DNA from: Pseudomonas sp. GD03944 | GTDB lineage: Bacteria > Pseudomonadota > Gammaproteobacteria > Pseudomonadales > Pseudomonadaceae | NCBI RefSeq assembly: GCF_029839275.1 | Contig: NZ_JAOCAH010000002.1 | Span: forward strand, 62,001-126,000 | Length of the DNA: 64,000 nucleotides | Reading direction: 5' to 3' | Shown: one piece after another, positions 24,703 to 33,370 of the stretch | Layout of the letters: each line of letters begins with the position of its first letter | Position numbering within the stretch: the first letter of the stretch is position 1 | Program-made: the position numbers and the translations under genes | The notes under the pieces: generated by a model | The model's input: only the letters and a program-made list of their open reading frames with translations | Databases searched by the model: none | Told to the model about the DNA's origin: nothing

Positions 24703-25242
24703 TCATGGCCTGGACCGGCAGGCCGCCAGCACGCCGCTGACGGCCAGGGTCTGCCGCTCCGGCTCGGGGCTCAGCAGGTGGCGGATGCGTCGCACCAGAT
24801 CGAGGCTGGCGTCATTCAGCACGTTCAGTGGCTCGCCCCGGGTCGCGACCTGCTCCAGCAGGTGCTGGACGGCCCCGGTCAGCGTAGCCAGCTCATCACA
24901 GTCGCGCTGCACGCTGGCGAGGCAGAGGGTGAAGGAGGTGTCATCGAACCACCACGGCGCCGCGTCCAGATTCCCCGGGCCGACGAAGCCTCCCAGCTCA
25001 CGGATGTACCCCGCCTGCGCCACCAGATGCCGTCCGGCTGTCATCGCCATGTCCCGCAGCACCGTACGCGGCACCTTGAAACTCACCTTGCGCAAGCGCC
25101 ACTGGGCCCGCTGCAGGCTGACATACAGGTCGCGCGTCGTGTCGTGCTGGCGCAGCAACAGGTCGATCAGCTCCACCCGGTTGTCACGCGACAGGGGCCT
25201 GGCCAGGATGGCCACCGCGTGGGGTTCTGGTGCATGACGCAT
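24703..25242 (-). CDS. Divergent Dps/ferritin-like protein, probably lacking the ferroxidase site
   Basis: The 179-residue helical protein has the layout of Dps: LIDLLLRQHDTTRDLYVSLQ for helix A, a central Trp in AQWRL where Dps has HWN, and the turn YIRELGGFVGPG like the Dps AERIRxLGG. The expected metal ligands (His in HWN, the LH and the later Asp/Glu) appear replaced, so iron oxidation is doubtful. GAGGAG lies seven bases before the ATG. Family assignment is my own reading and only moderate. Confidence 0.55.
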   Translation of the reverse strand: MRHAPEPHAVAILARPLSRDNRVELIDLLLRQHDTTRDLYVSLQRAQWRLRKVSFKVPRTVLRDMAMTAGRHLVAQAGYIRELGGFVGPGNLDAAPWWFDDTSFTLCLASVQRDCDELATLTGAVQHLLEQVATRGEPLNVLNDASLDLVRRIRHLLSPEPERQTLAVSGVLAACRSRP

Positions 25243-25401
25243 GGTGACGCTCCTCTTCCGGTGCCTCGATGGGCCGAGCGGTGTATCGATCCTGGGAAAA
25301 ACGATACGCCTGGCGCCACGCGCCAACACTTCTACATGCAGGTGAAGCGGCTCATACCCTCGAATGCGGTCCCCATACGTACGTTCACCGCGGCGTGTCA
25401 C

Positions 25402-25470
25402 GGCCGGGTCTCGCTCTACGCCCGCAACGTCACCAACAACGACTACATCGAAACCATCGCCAACTGCTGA
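25402..25470 (+). pseudogene. Possible remnant of a TonB-dependent receptor C-terminus
   Basis: The plus strand reads GRVSLYARNVTNNDYIETI followed shortly by a stop. This strongly recalls the last barrel strands of TonB receptors (SLYxRNLTDxxYI). No receptor frame precedes it in the window, so it looks like a leftover tail stranded between the Dps-like and AraC genes. Confidence 0.4.
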
Positions 25471-25480
25471 GCGTGGGGCT

Positions 25481-26500
25481 CTAAGGCTCTACGCGGTACT
25501 CGCTGGGTGGCTTGCCCGTCCACTTCTTGAACGCGCGGCGGAAGTTCGAGGGGTCGCTGAAGCCCAGCAGGTAGGCGATCTCGAAGAGCGGCAGGTGGGT
25601 GGTGGTGAGGTACTGCAGGGCGAGTTTCTTGCGCACCTCATCGAGCACCTGCTGGTAACTGGTGCCCATGCCCGACAGGTGCCGGCGCAGGCTGCGCCCG
25701 CTGGTGTGCAGGGCGCGGGCGGCGCTGTCGAGGTCGGGAAACTCGCCTGGGCGTGCCAGCAACAGGCGGCGCACCCGGGTCAGCAGGTCGTCCTGCACGT
25801 CCAGGCTGGACAGCAGCGCCTCGCACTGCTGCTCGCACATCTGCACGGTCGCCGGGTTGGCCAGGGCCATGGGCCGCTCCAGGTAGGCACTGGGCATGCT
25901 CAGCCAATGGCAGGCCTGGTCGAACGCCACCGGCACCCCGAACAGGCGCTCGTAACGCTCCGCATAGCCGGGCGCGGCGTGGGCGAAACCCACCGCCATG
26001 CCCTCCAGGCGTTCACCGACCAGAAACCGCGCGATGGTATGCAGGCTGGCCAACAGGCCTTCGGCGGCGAAGCGACCCAACGGTCCCAGGGGCATGCTCT
26101 CGCTGGCGCGCAATTCGACCCGGTTGCCCTGCTCGACCATCTCCAGCTCGTAGGTCAGGCCCAGCACGCGGTAGTACTTGAGGGCGAACTGGATGGCCTT
26201 GCCCAGGTTGGCGCTGGACAGCACCGCATAGCCCAGGATGCCGTGGGTGGAGACGTTCAGCCGCTGCCCGAGCAGCAGGCCCAGCGCGGGTTCGTCGCAG
26301 CGCAACAAGGCGCAACTGGTCAGCTGGTTGAAATCGAGAAAAGACAGTCGTCCCTGGGGATTGTCGAGAATCTCGGGCCGCAGCCGCGCCTCGGCGAACA
26401 GCTGGTGGCGCGGTACACCCAGTTCTTCGACCAGGTCGAGCAAGGCCACGGCGTAGGCCACGGGTACCAGTTCAGCGGCGAAGTTGAGCGATGGTTTCAT
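25481..26500 (-). CDS. AraC-family regulator with N-terminal arabinose-binding-like domain
   Basis: The 339-residue protein matches the OruR/GliR-type layout: an N-terminal PF12625-like domain (LLDLVEELGVPRHQLF, HGILGYAVLSSANLGKAI) and a C-terminal HTH_18 (LDSAARALHTSGRSLRRHL, LLGFSDPSNFRRAFKKWTGKPPSEYR). It is divergent from the PF10118 gene across 251 bases, so control of that neighbour is plausible. The ligand is unknown. Confidence 0.9.
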   Translation of the reverse strand: MKPSLNFAAELVPVAYAVALLDLVEELGVPRHQLFAEARLRPEILDNPQGRLSFLDFNQLTSCALLRCDEPALGLLLGQRLNVSTHGILGYAVLSSANLGKAIQFALKYYRVLGLTYELEMVEQGNRVELRASESMPLGPLGRFAAEGLLASLHTIARFLVGERLEGMAVGFAHAAPGYAERYERLFGVPVAFDQACHWLSMPSAYLERPMALANPATVQMCEQQCEALLSSLDVQDDLLTRVRRLLLARPGEFPDLDSAARALHTSGRSLRRHLSGMGTSYQQVLDEVRKKLALQYLTTTHLPLFEIAYLLGFSDPSNFRRAFKKWTGKPPSEYRVEP

Positions 26501-26751
26501 GTGCCTGCGGTGTCGGCCGGTGGCCGCTTATGACCCAGTTCGCCCCACCATAGCCGCGCCCTCGCCCGCGCAGCAAGGCGAACCGGCCAGCCGAAGGTTG
26601 GGTCCGTCTGGCCTGCCCGTTTACCGTGACGTGGCGAATCGACACGCGGATGGCCGGAAATGACCGCAAACTTGGCTGTTGTGAACCTGTGCCAACCGCA
26701 CCGGGACTTCCATAGTGGTGCCATGGTTAATCACAGACTCGAGGAGTCCGT

Positions 26752-27591
26752 ATGGTCAGCACCACACCGGCCGGTTTGCAGATTCGCCCACGGCACATGG
26801 ATTTCGACCTGCCCAAGCCCCTGCCCCGTCACTGGCACAGCGGCGATGCGTTCAAGAGCCACCTGTTCGATGCCATGTCGGTGCTGTTCCCCGATGGCGA
26901 GCGGTTCTTCATCGATTCTGTGCGGCACTTTCGCGACCGCATCGATGACCCGGTGCTGAAGGAGCAGATCCGCGGCTTCATCGGCCAGGAAGGCCACCAC
27001 AGCCGCGAGCACCTGGAGTACAGCGACCGCCTGCGCGACCTGGGCTACGACATCGAGACCATCGAACGCCGGGCCCGGGCGCGCATTCGCTACACTCAGA
27101 AGCGCTTCTCGCCCCAGCGTCAGTTGGCGGCCACCGCGGCCCTGGAGCACATCACCGCGATCATGGCCGACGGCCTGCTCAAGGACGCCCGCGTCATGGA
27201 GGGCGCCCACCCGACCATGGCGCGCCTGTGGCGCTGGCATGCCCTGGAGGAAACCGAACACAAGGCGGTGGCGTTCGACGTGTACAACCAGGTCTGCGGC
27301 AGCCGCCGCCTGCTGCGCAGGGCGATGGTGATGGGGACCTTCTTCTTCGTCCTCGATACGACCCGCGGCCTGGTGCATATGCTCAAGCGTGACGGTTTGC
27401 TGTGGAACTGGCGGGTGTGGCGCGACGGCCTGCGCTGGACCTGGGGCAAGGACGGCGTGTTCCGGCCCCTGCTCGCCACCTACCGCGACTTCTTCCGTCA
27501 CGACTTCCACCCCTGGCAGCACGACAACCAGGACCTGCTGCACCAGGCCCGCTGGGAGTTCGACGGTGAGCCGGAACCTCGGGTGGCTTGA
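26752..27591 (+). CDS. Predicted metal-dependent hydrolase, PF10118 family
   Basis: The 279-residue helical protein has ferritin-like metal motifs: FIGQEGHHSREH, ALEHITA and ALEETEHKAVAFDVY, which suggest a di-iron or similar centre built from E and H ligands. GAGGAG lies five bases before the ATG. The family is common in proteobacteria and annotated as metal-dependent hydrolase, but no reaction is established that I can name. It is divergent from the AraC gene, which may regulate it. Confidence 0.85.
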   Translation: MVSTTPAGLQIRPRHMDFDLPKPLPRHWHSGDAFKSHLFDAMSVLFPDGERFFIDSVRHFRDRIDDPVLKEQIRGFIGQEGHHSREHLEYSDRLRDLGYDIETIERRARARIRYTQKRFSPQRQLAATAALEHITAIMADGLLKDARVMEGAHPTMARLWRWHALEETEHKAVAFDVYNQVCGSRRLLRRAMVMGTFFFVLDTTRGLVHMLKRDGLLWNWRVWRDGLRWTWGKDGVFRPLLATYRDFFRHDFHPWQHDNQDLLHQARWEFDGEPEPRVA

Positions 27592-27601
27592 GGCCCGACC
27601 T

Positions 27602-27633
27602 CCCGGGTATCGCTTCGCTCGACCCGGGCTACG
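27602..27633. repeat. Dispersed palindromic repeat, copy 1
   Basis: The arms cccgggt and acccggg flank cgcttcgctcg, and the unit ends in ctacg. The same element occurs inverted at 59221-59252, so this is a dispersed intergenic repeat. It lies ten bases after the PF10118 stop. Confidence 0.65.
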
Positions 27634-27652
27634 TTCGTACGACCTGCAAACC

Positions 27653-27890
27653 GTAGGAGAGGCCTTGGCCTCGAGCTCGGCGATTTGTGTTTCGCACCGA
27701 TCTGACCGCTGAATCAAAAGCTCGCGGGCAAGCCCGCTCCTACAATTCCAGCCCGCGACAGGTCGCTCGATCCAGGCAACGTCTCCGTAGGAGAGGCCTT
27801 GACCTCGAGCTCGGCGGTCTGTGTTTCGCACTGATTCGACCGCCGGATGAAAAGCTCGCGGGCAAGCCCGCTCCTACAATTTCAGCCCGC
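27653..27890. repeat. Two tandem REP-pair units of 104 bases
   Basis: Unit 1 (27653-27756) and unit 2 (27787-27890) are near-identical direct copies separated by 30 bases. Each contains gtaggagaggcctt and, inverted, gcgggcaagcccgctcctac, that is a REP head-to-head pair. With the element at 27602 they fill the 309-base gap between the PF10118 and hydrolase genes, which holds no gene. Confidence 0.85.
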
Positions 27891-27900
27891 AACAGGGCGT

Positions 27901-28842
27901 TCAGGCTTGAAGGAAACGCAGGGCGTCGGCAGCGCTTTGTTGGGGGATTTCTTCCATGGGGATGTGCCCGACGCCGGGGTAGGTCCTGGCCTGCAGGTTC
28001 GGTGCGTCGCGCTGCCACAGCAGCACGTGCTTGGGCGAGATCCAGCGGTCGCGTTCGCCCCACAGCAGCAGGGTCGGCGTTTCGAGCCGCGCCACCCGCT
28101 CCGGGGTGCCGTGCAGCTCCTGGCGGTTGACGGCCAGCAGGATACGGAAGATGTCCATCATCGCCCGGCGGTTGCCCGGTCGACGGGTCAGGTCGTTGTA
28201 GCGGTCGATCACCCCCGGCTTGATCCGCGACGGCTCGCCGTACACCTCTTTCACGCCCTGGGCGATCAACGCCCGGGGCATCCACACCGGCATGGCCACC
28301 GTCGCGCCTGGCAGCGCCGCGGCGGCGATCATCCAGGGCACCTTGCGCATGGGATAACCCGCCGGGTCGATCAGCACCAGTTTCTCCACACGCTGCGGCG
28401 AGGCCAGGGCGAAGTTCCAGGCGATGTAGCCGCCCAGGGAGCTGCCGGCGATGGAGGCCTGCTCCACCCCCAGGTAATCGAGCAACAGCCCCAGCACCCT
28501 GACCATGCGCTCGGCCGAATACACGCCATCACGGGCCGGACCGGTCAGGCCGAAACCGGGCACGTCGAAGCGGATCACCCGGTAATCCGCCGCACAGGCC
28601 TCGACCCAGCCGTCCCAGGTGTGCAGGGACGCAACGACCCCGTGGATCATCACCAGTGCCGGTTTGTCCCGGCTGCCTTCGTCCCGGTAATGGACGGTGA
28701 ACCCATCCAGCTCGACGTAGCGCGAACCGGCCTCGGCGCTGCCGTAACGGGCCTTCAGGCGATCCAGCGGCAAGGCGCCGAAACCCAGGCGGGCGAAACC
28801 GGCCGCCAGCGGCGGGGCCAGGGAAAGACTGCTAGCGGGCAT
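27901..28842 (-). CDS. Alpha/beta hydrolase
   Basis: The 313-residue protein has the oxyanion motif MIHGVVASLHTW, the nucleophile elbow AGSSLGGYIAW, the acid in LWGERDRW and the catalytic His in GVGHIPMEE. It is a soluble serine hydrolase of the epoxide-hydrolase/haloperoxidase-like class; the substrate is unknown. The start with AGAGG seven bases upstream is preferred over an ATG pair 42 bases earlier. A REP pair abuts its 3' end. Confidence 0.88.
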   Translation of the reverse strand: MPASSLSLAPPLAAGFARLGFGALPLDRLKARYGSAEAGSRYVELDGFTVHYRDEGSRDKPALVMIHGVVASLHTWDGWVEACAADYRVIRFDVPGFGLTGPARDGVYSAERMVRVLGLLLDYLGVEQASIAGSSLGGYIAWNFALASPQRVEKLVLIDPAGYPMRKVPWMIAAAALPGATVAMPVWMPRALIAQGVKEVYGEPSRIKPGVIDRYNDLTRRPGNRRAMMDIFRILLAVNRQELHGTPERVARLETPTLLLWGERDRWISPKHVLLWQRDAPNLQARTYPGVGHIPMEEIPQQSAADALRFLQA

Positions 28843-29017
28843 GGTGTACCTCTGATCGTGGTGATGAACGACAGCGCTCATCACAGCACGCCCTGCGGCC
28901 CCTGACGCCTAACCTAGGTTGAGCACCGCCGGTGGGCGCTCAGGGGCGATCGCGGGTATGGGGCGCACCACTCAACCAATGGCCGGTGGGAAGATCGAGG
29001 GAAGACGTGTTGCGCCC

Positions 29018-31753
29018 TCAGCGCAGCAGGCCCAGCCCCTTGGCCCGCGCCACCGCCTGGGTGCGGCGTTCGACGCCCAGCTTGCTGTTGATGTGCCGGG
29101 CGTGGGTTTTCACCGTATGCAGGGAGATGAACAACTGCTCGCTGATCTCCTGGTTCGAACAGCCCTGGGCAATCAACTGCAACACCGCCAGCTCGCGGGA
29201 GCTGAGCGCGTCCACCACGCCACCCGACGCTTCGGCGGCATCCGCCTCGCCCTCCGGCAGGTGCTCCAGCAAGGCCTGGCGTAGCGGACACGGTGCCAGG
29301 CGCGACAGCTGCTCGCGCAGCCAGTGCGGGTGGTGCTTGATCAGTTCGCCGTAGGGCAATAGGCCGCCCCCGCAGGACACCTCGACGGTGGCCGCCAGTT
29401 GCTGCTGCGCTTCACGTTCATCGCCTCGCGTACGCAACACCGCCACCAGGTGCACCTGGGCGGTGATCGCCAGCAACTGGCTGCCCGCTGTCTGGGCCCG
29501 CTGGCTGAGGGCGCGCAGGCGCCGCTCGGCGGCTGGCAATTCGCCCTGCATGCGCTCCAGCACCGCGCGCTGCAACTCGATGTACAACGGCAGTTGCGGG
29601 TGCGATTCCGGCGCCGCCGCGGCCTGCTCGCCGCTGTAGGTATCCGCCAGGCGCTCCAGCCAGGCACCGGCCAGTTCGACCTGCCCCTGCAGCAGCCACA
29701 GCTCGCACTTGGCCAGGGTGATCATGGCCAGGTAATAGATCGGCGGGACATCCCAGATGTGCATCAGCCGCTCGACCTCGGCCAGCAGCGCGAACGCCTC
29801 CGGCAGCCGGCCGCTGCGCCCTTCCAGGCTGGCCAGCACGCAGTGCCCGATGAGCACGCCGATGTCGCGGCAGGCGCGCGCCTCATTGATGCCGGCGCGC
29901 AGGCGCTGGCGGGCCTTGTCCGGTTGCAGGCGCAAGGTCAGCAGGTAGCCTTCGTACAGGCTCAGGCGAGCCCGCGCCCCGTAGGCACGCTGCGAGGACA
30001 GGCCACTCAGGCAGCCCTGCCCGTGGCGGACCTCCTCGCTGGCACGCAGGACTTCGCCCCGGGCCTGCAGCACCCGGGCGCGGTCGTAATGGGCCAGGGC
30101 TTCGAACAACGGGTTGCCGACCCGCTGCGCCAGCTCCAGGGCCTCACGGTTGAGGCCGCGGGCGCGCCACATGTCGCCCTGCACGATGGCCAGATTGGCC
30201 AGGGTGGAAAAACACATCAGGCGCGGCCCGTAGCGCTCCGGCGGCAGCCCGGCCAGGGCCTCGCTGCAGTACTGGGCCGCCCGCGTGCTGTCACCGCGCC
30301 CGCGGGCAATCACCCCGCTCAAGGCCAGCCACTGGGCCATCAGGCTGTTCTGCTGGGCGGCCGGTTCGGCGGGCAGGAACCGGCTCAGGTGCCCGGCCAG
30401 CTCTTCGGCGGCATCCAGTTGGCAGGCCAGCGCCAGCGCCCAGCCGTACAACACGATCAGCCGAGGGGTGCTGGCCAGCAGGCTGTCCGGCAGGTCCATC
30501 TTCCAGCGCAGCAGCGTGGCGACGTTCTGCTCGGCCAGCATCTGCTCTTCGGACAGGCTCTGCACCAGATTGGCCGCGACGTCCGGCTGCCCGGCGCGCA
30601 GGGCCTGCTCGATGGCTTCGTCCAGCAGCCCCTGGGCGGTGAACCAGCGGCAGGCCCGCAGGTGCAGGGCAGAGGCCGGCAACGAGCCGCCAACCGGGCG
30701 CTCGCGCAGCAGATCGGAAAACAGGTGGTGGTAGCGAAACCAGCGGCCCTGGTCGTCGAGGGGCACCAGGAATACCTGGTGCGCCTGCAGGTGGCGCAGG
30801 ATCGCCGCGCTGTCATGGGCATCACGCAGGGCGTCGCACAGCTCGGCGCAGAAACGTTCCTGGCACGCGGTTTCGTAGAGAAACGCCTGGACCTCCGGCG
30901 GCTGCAGCTCGATCACTTCTTCGAGCAGGTAGTCGCGAATCAGCCCTTCGGCACCGTGGGGCGCGGGCGCCAGTTCCGGCGGCGCGTCGGTTTCCGCCGC
31001 GGCCAGCAGCCACAGGCGCAGGCCGGCCACCCAGCCCTCGCTGCGCGACAGCAGCGTGTGCAGGGCATCGCCGGACAGGTGCGCCCCCTGGCTGTCGAGC
31101 AAGGCGCAGGTTTCGTCCTCGGTCAGGCGCAGGTCCTGTTCCTGCAGCTCCAGCAATTGCCGGGAAAGCCGCAGGCGTGCCAGGTGCCAGTCCGGCCGCT
31201 GGCGGCTGGTCACCAGCAGCACCAGGCCCGCCGGCAGGTGGTTGAGGAAGAATTGCAGGCAGCGATCGAGCACCGCGCCCTGGGCCAGGTGGTAATCGTC
31301 CAGCACCAGCAACAGGGGGCGTTCGGGGTCCAGGCGCACGGCCAGTTCATCGAGCAGGCCGTCCAGCCATTCCTCGAAGGCGAAGGGCTGGTGGCGCTGA
31401 CGCAGTTTCAGCAGGCCCAGGGCATCGTCGCCCAGGCCCGGGTAGAACGGTTGCAGGCCACCGAGCAGGCGTTCGAGAAAGCGCCCGGGGTCGCTGTCGC
31501 GGCTGCTCAGGCCCAGCCACAGGCTCTGCCAGTGAGCCGGCAGGCGTTCACAGAATTCGATGGCCAGGGAGCTTTTGCCGAAGCCGGCCGGGGCACTGAC
31601 CAGCAACAGGCGACCATTCAGCCCGGCCGTCAGCCGCTCGCACAGGCGCGGGCGCAGCACGTAGCCTGACGGCAGTGGCGGACGGAAATAGTGCCCTTCT
31701 GCGGGGGACGCCGCGGGCAGCGCGAAACGGTGCGAACGAGAAAGCTCTGTCAT
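29018..31753 (-). CDS. MalT-like LuxR-family ATP-dependent transcriptional activator
   Basis: The 911-residue LAL-type regulator has a Walker A motif (SAPAGFGKS, 53-61) and Walker B-like LLLVLDDYH in a STAND NTPase domain. A long helical MalT-type TPR region follows, then a C-terminal LuxR HTH (LSSRELAVLQLIAQGCSNQEISEQLF, HTVKTHARHINSKLG). An ATG 14 codons after the first possible start is used; ribosome sites are weak. It lies downstream of the DUF1329/DUF1302/acyl-CoA ligase genes, as I recall PA3921 does for PA3922-PA3924, and is the likely activator of that locus. Confidence 0.9.
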   Translation of the reverse strand: MTELSRSHRFALPAASPAEGHYFRPPLPSGYVLRPRLCERLTAGLNGRLLLVSAPAGFGKSSLAIEFCERLPAHWQSLWLGLSSRDSDPGRFLERLLGGLQPFYPGLGDDALGLLKLRQRHQPFAFEEWLDGLLDELAVRLDPERPLLLVLDDYHLAQGAVLDRCLQFFLNHLPAGLVLLVTSRQRPDWHLARLRLSRQLLELQEQDLRLTEDETCALLDSQGAHLSGDALHTLLSRSEGWVAGLRLWLLAAAETDAPPELAPAPHGAEGLIRDYLLEEVIELQPPEVQAFLYETACQERFCAELCDALRDAHDSAAILRHLQAHQVFLVPLDDQGRWFRYHHLFSDLLRERPVGGSLPASALHLRACRWFTAQGLLDEAIEQALRAGQPDVAANLVQSLSEEQMLAEQNVATLLRWKMDLPDSLLASTPRLIVLYGWALALACQLDAAEELAGHLSRFLPAEPAAQQNSLMAQWLALSGVIARGRGDSTRAAQYCSEALAGLPPERYGPRLMCFSTLANLAIVQGDMWRARGLNREALELAQRVGNPLFEALAHYDRARVLQARGEVLRASEEVRHGQGCLSGLSSQRAYGARARLSLYEGYLLTLRLQPDKARQRLRAGINEARACRDIGVLIGHCVLASLEGRSGRLPEAFALLAEVERLMHIWDVPPIYYLAMITLAKCELWLLQGQVELAGAWLERLADTYSGEQAAAAPESHPQLPLYIELQRAVLERMQGELPAAERRLRALSQRAQTAGSQLLAITAQVHLVAVLRTRGDEREAQQQLAATVEVSCGGGLLPYGELIKHHPHWLREQLSRLAPCPLRQALLEHLPEGEADAAEASGGVVDALSSRELAVLQLIAQGCSNQEISEQLFISLHTVKTHARHINSKLGVERRTQAVARAKGLGLLR

Positions 31754-31918
31754 CACCCGGCTTCTTGGTCTGGTCTGTCCATGAGGGTGTATCAATGCCA
31801 GCAGCCTAGCCCCTCGGGCCAGGGTTTAGAAGCCCGATCACACTTATGGATGATTCAAGATACATCGACGGTCATTCCGACGCGGTAACGCGCCGCGCCG
31901 CAGGACCGTGCAGGCAAG

Positions 31919-31946
31919 AAAAAACCGGCCCGAAGGCCGGTTTTCA
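31919..31946 (-). terminator. Intrinsic terminator of the DUF1302-DUF1329 transcript
   Basis: aaaaccggcc cgaa ggccggtttt forms a perfect stem with a tetraloop. Read on the minus strand it ends in a T run, about 26 bases past the DUF1329 stop. Confidence 0.88.
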
Positions 31947-31971
31947 GTACCGCAGGGGGATGCAACGGTGA

Positions 31972-33339
31972 TTAGCGAACACCCGCCTGGCGCAGCGCGG
32001 CCGGGGTGTAGTCGCTTTCGCGTGCCGGGTAGTCGAACTCGTAGGCACTCTTCTCTTCGTTCTTCATACCCAGGGCCAGGTAGCGACCGGACAGCAGGTC
32101 GTACAGGGTCTCTACGCTGTACCACGGCACTTTCTTGTCGTAGTAGTGCTGGGCATGGGCCTCGGCGACGCGCCACAGGGTACCGCGACCGTCGTAGTGG
32201 TCGATGGCAGCGGCTTGCCAGGTGTCCTCGTCGATGAAGAAGTCACGCTTGGCATAGATGTGACGCTCGCCGGACTTCAGGGTCGCGGTCACGTGCCAGA
32301 CGCGGTGCAGCTCGTAACGGGTCAGGTCCTGGTTGATGTGACCGGCCTTGATGATGTCGCTGTACTTGAGCTTCGGCGAGTCCAGGCGGTAGCTGTTGTA
32401 CGGGATGTAGATTTCCTTCTTGCCGTTGAGCTTCCACTCGTAGCGATCCGGAGCACCGTTGTACATGTCGAAGTTATCCGAGGTGCGCAGGCCGTCGGCT
32501 GCGGTACCCGGACCGTCGTAGGACACCTGCGGGGCGCGGCGTACGCGACGCTGACCGGCGTTGTACAGCCACGCCAGACGCGGCTCCTTCACCTGGTTGA
32601 GGGTCTCGTGCACCAGCAGCACGTTACCGGCCAGGCGCGACGGTGCGGTTACCCGCTGCTTGAAGTAGAACAGCACGTTGCTCGGCTTGCTGGTGTCGGC
32701 ATCCTTGAGCGCACCGCGGAAGGTGAACTCGTCCTGGAAGTACACCAGGCTGTAGGAGCCGTTCGGCTGCGGGGTGGCCTGGGTCACCAGGCGCTTCACG
32801 CTGCCACCGCGGTAGCGGGTGATGTGGTTCCAGATCGCTTCCAGACCGTCCTTCGGAATCGGGAACGGGTTGGCCTGGTCGAAGTTTTCCAGGCCGTTCC
32901 CCCCCTCCACCAGCTTGGTGTTCACCGCGTTGTTCTTGGTCGCGGCGATGATCGAATCCGGCACGTTGGCCGAACGGTGGGTGGTGAACACCGGCATCTT
33001 GTAGCTGTCCGGATAACGCTTGAACATCGCCAGCTGGCCCGGGGTCAGCTTGTCCTTGTACTGCTCGGCGTTCTGCGCGGTGATGGTGAACAGCGGCTGC
33101 TCGTTGGGGAACGGATCGGACAGGAAGCCCGCCGAATCCACGGTACCGGCGTTGGTCGGCAGACCACCGGTCCAGGCCGGGATCGAGCCATCGGCATTGC
33201 CAGCCATTTCAGCGCCCAGCGGCGTCAGGGTGGTGCCCAGCTTGGCCGCCTCTTCGGACGACACCGCCGCCATGACGCTGCACGCCATCAGCGACAGGGT
33301 CAGGACACCGGTTTGCAACAGACTTTTTGTTGTTTTCAT
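31972..33339 (-). CDS. DUF1329 family exported protein
   Basis: The 455-residue protein has an N-terminal signal (LTLSLMACSVMAA) and the DUF1329 body (GTTLTPLGAEMAGNADGSIPAWTGG, HITRYRGGS, GQRRVRRAPQVSYDGP, KLKYSDIIKAGHINQDLTRYELHRVW). The fold is probably related to the LolA/LolB lipid-binding fold (my inference). DUF1329 genes almost always follow DUF1302 genes; the pair is linked to handling of hydrophobic substrates at the envelope. The ATG has GAGGAA upstream at a somewhat long spacing of eleven bases. Confidence 0.92.
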   Translation of the reverse strand: MKTTKSLLQTGVLTLSLMACSVMAAVSSEEAAKLGTTLTPLGAEMAGNADGSIPAWTGGLPTNAGTVDSAGFLSDPFPNEQPLFTITAQNAEQYKDKLTPGQLAMFKRYPDSYKMPVFTTHRSANVPDSIIAATKNNAVNTKLVEGGNGLENFDQANPFPIPKDGLEAIWNHITRYRGGSVKRLVTQATPQPNGSYSLVYFQDEFTFRGALKDADTSKPSNVLFYFKQRVTAPSRLAGNVLLVHETLNQVKEPRLAWLYNAGQRRVRRAPQVSYDGPGTAADGLRTSDNFDMYNGAPDRYEWKLNGKKEIYIPYNSYRLDSPKLKYSDIIKAGHINQDLTRYELHRVWHVTATLKSGERHIYAKRDFFIDEDTWQAAAIDHYDGRGTLWRVAEAHAQHYYDKKVPWYSVETLYDLLSGRYLALGMKNEEKSAYEFDYPARESDYTPAALRQAGVR

Positions 33340-33370
33340 AAGTAGAGTCTTCCTCAAATTTCCTGGCCGC

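Noticed and set aside
25269..25484. Small plus-strand frame upstream of the AraC gene end
   Set aside because: Its peptide is low-complexity shadow; the only meaningful peptide here is in a different frame and is reported as a possible receptor remnant.
27653..27890. Tandem repeats as a possible CRISPR array
   Set aside because: There are only two copies, 104 bases long and internally palindromic, with known REP core sequence and no cas genes.
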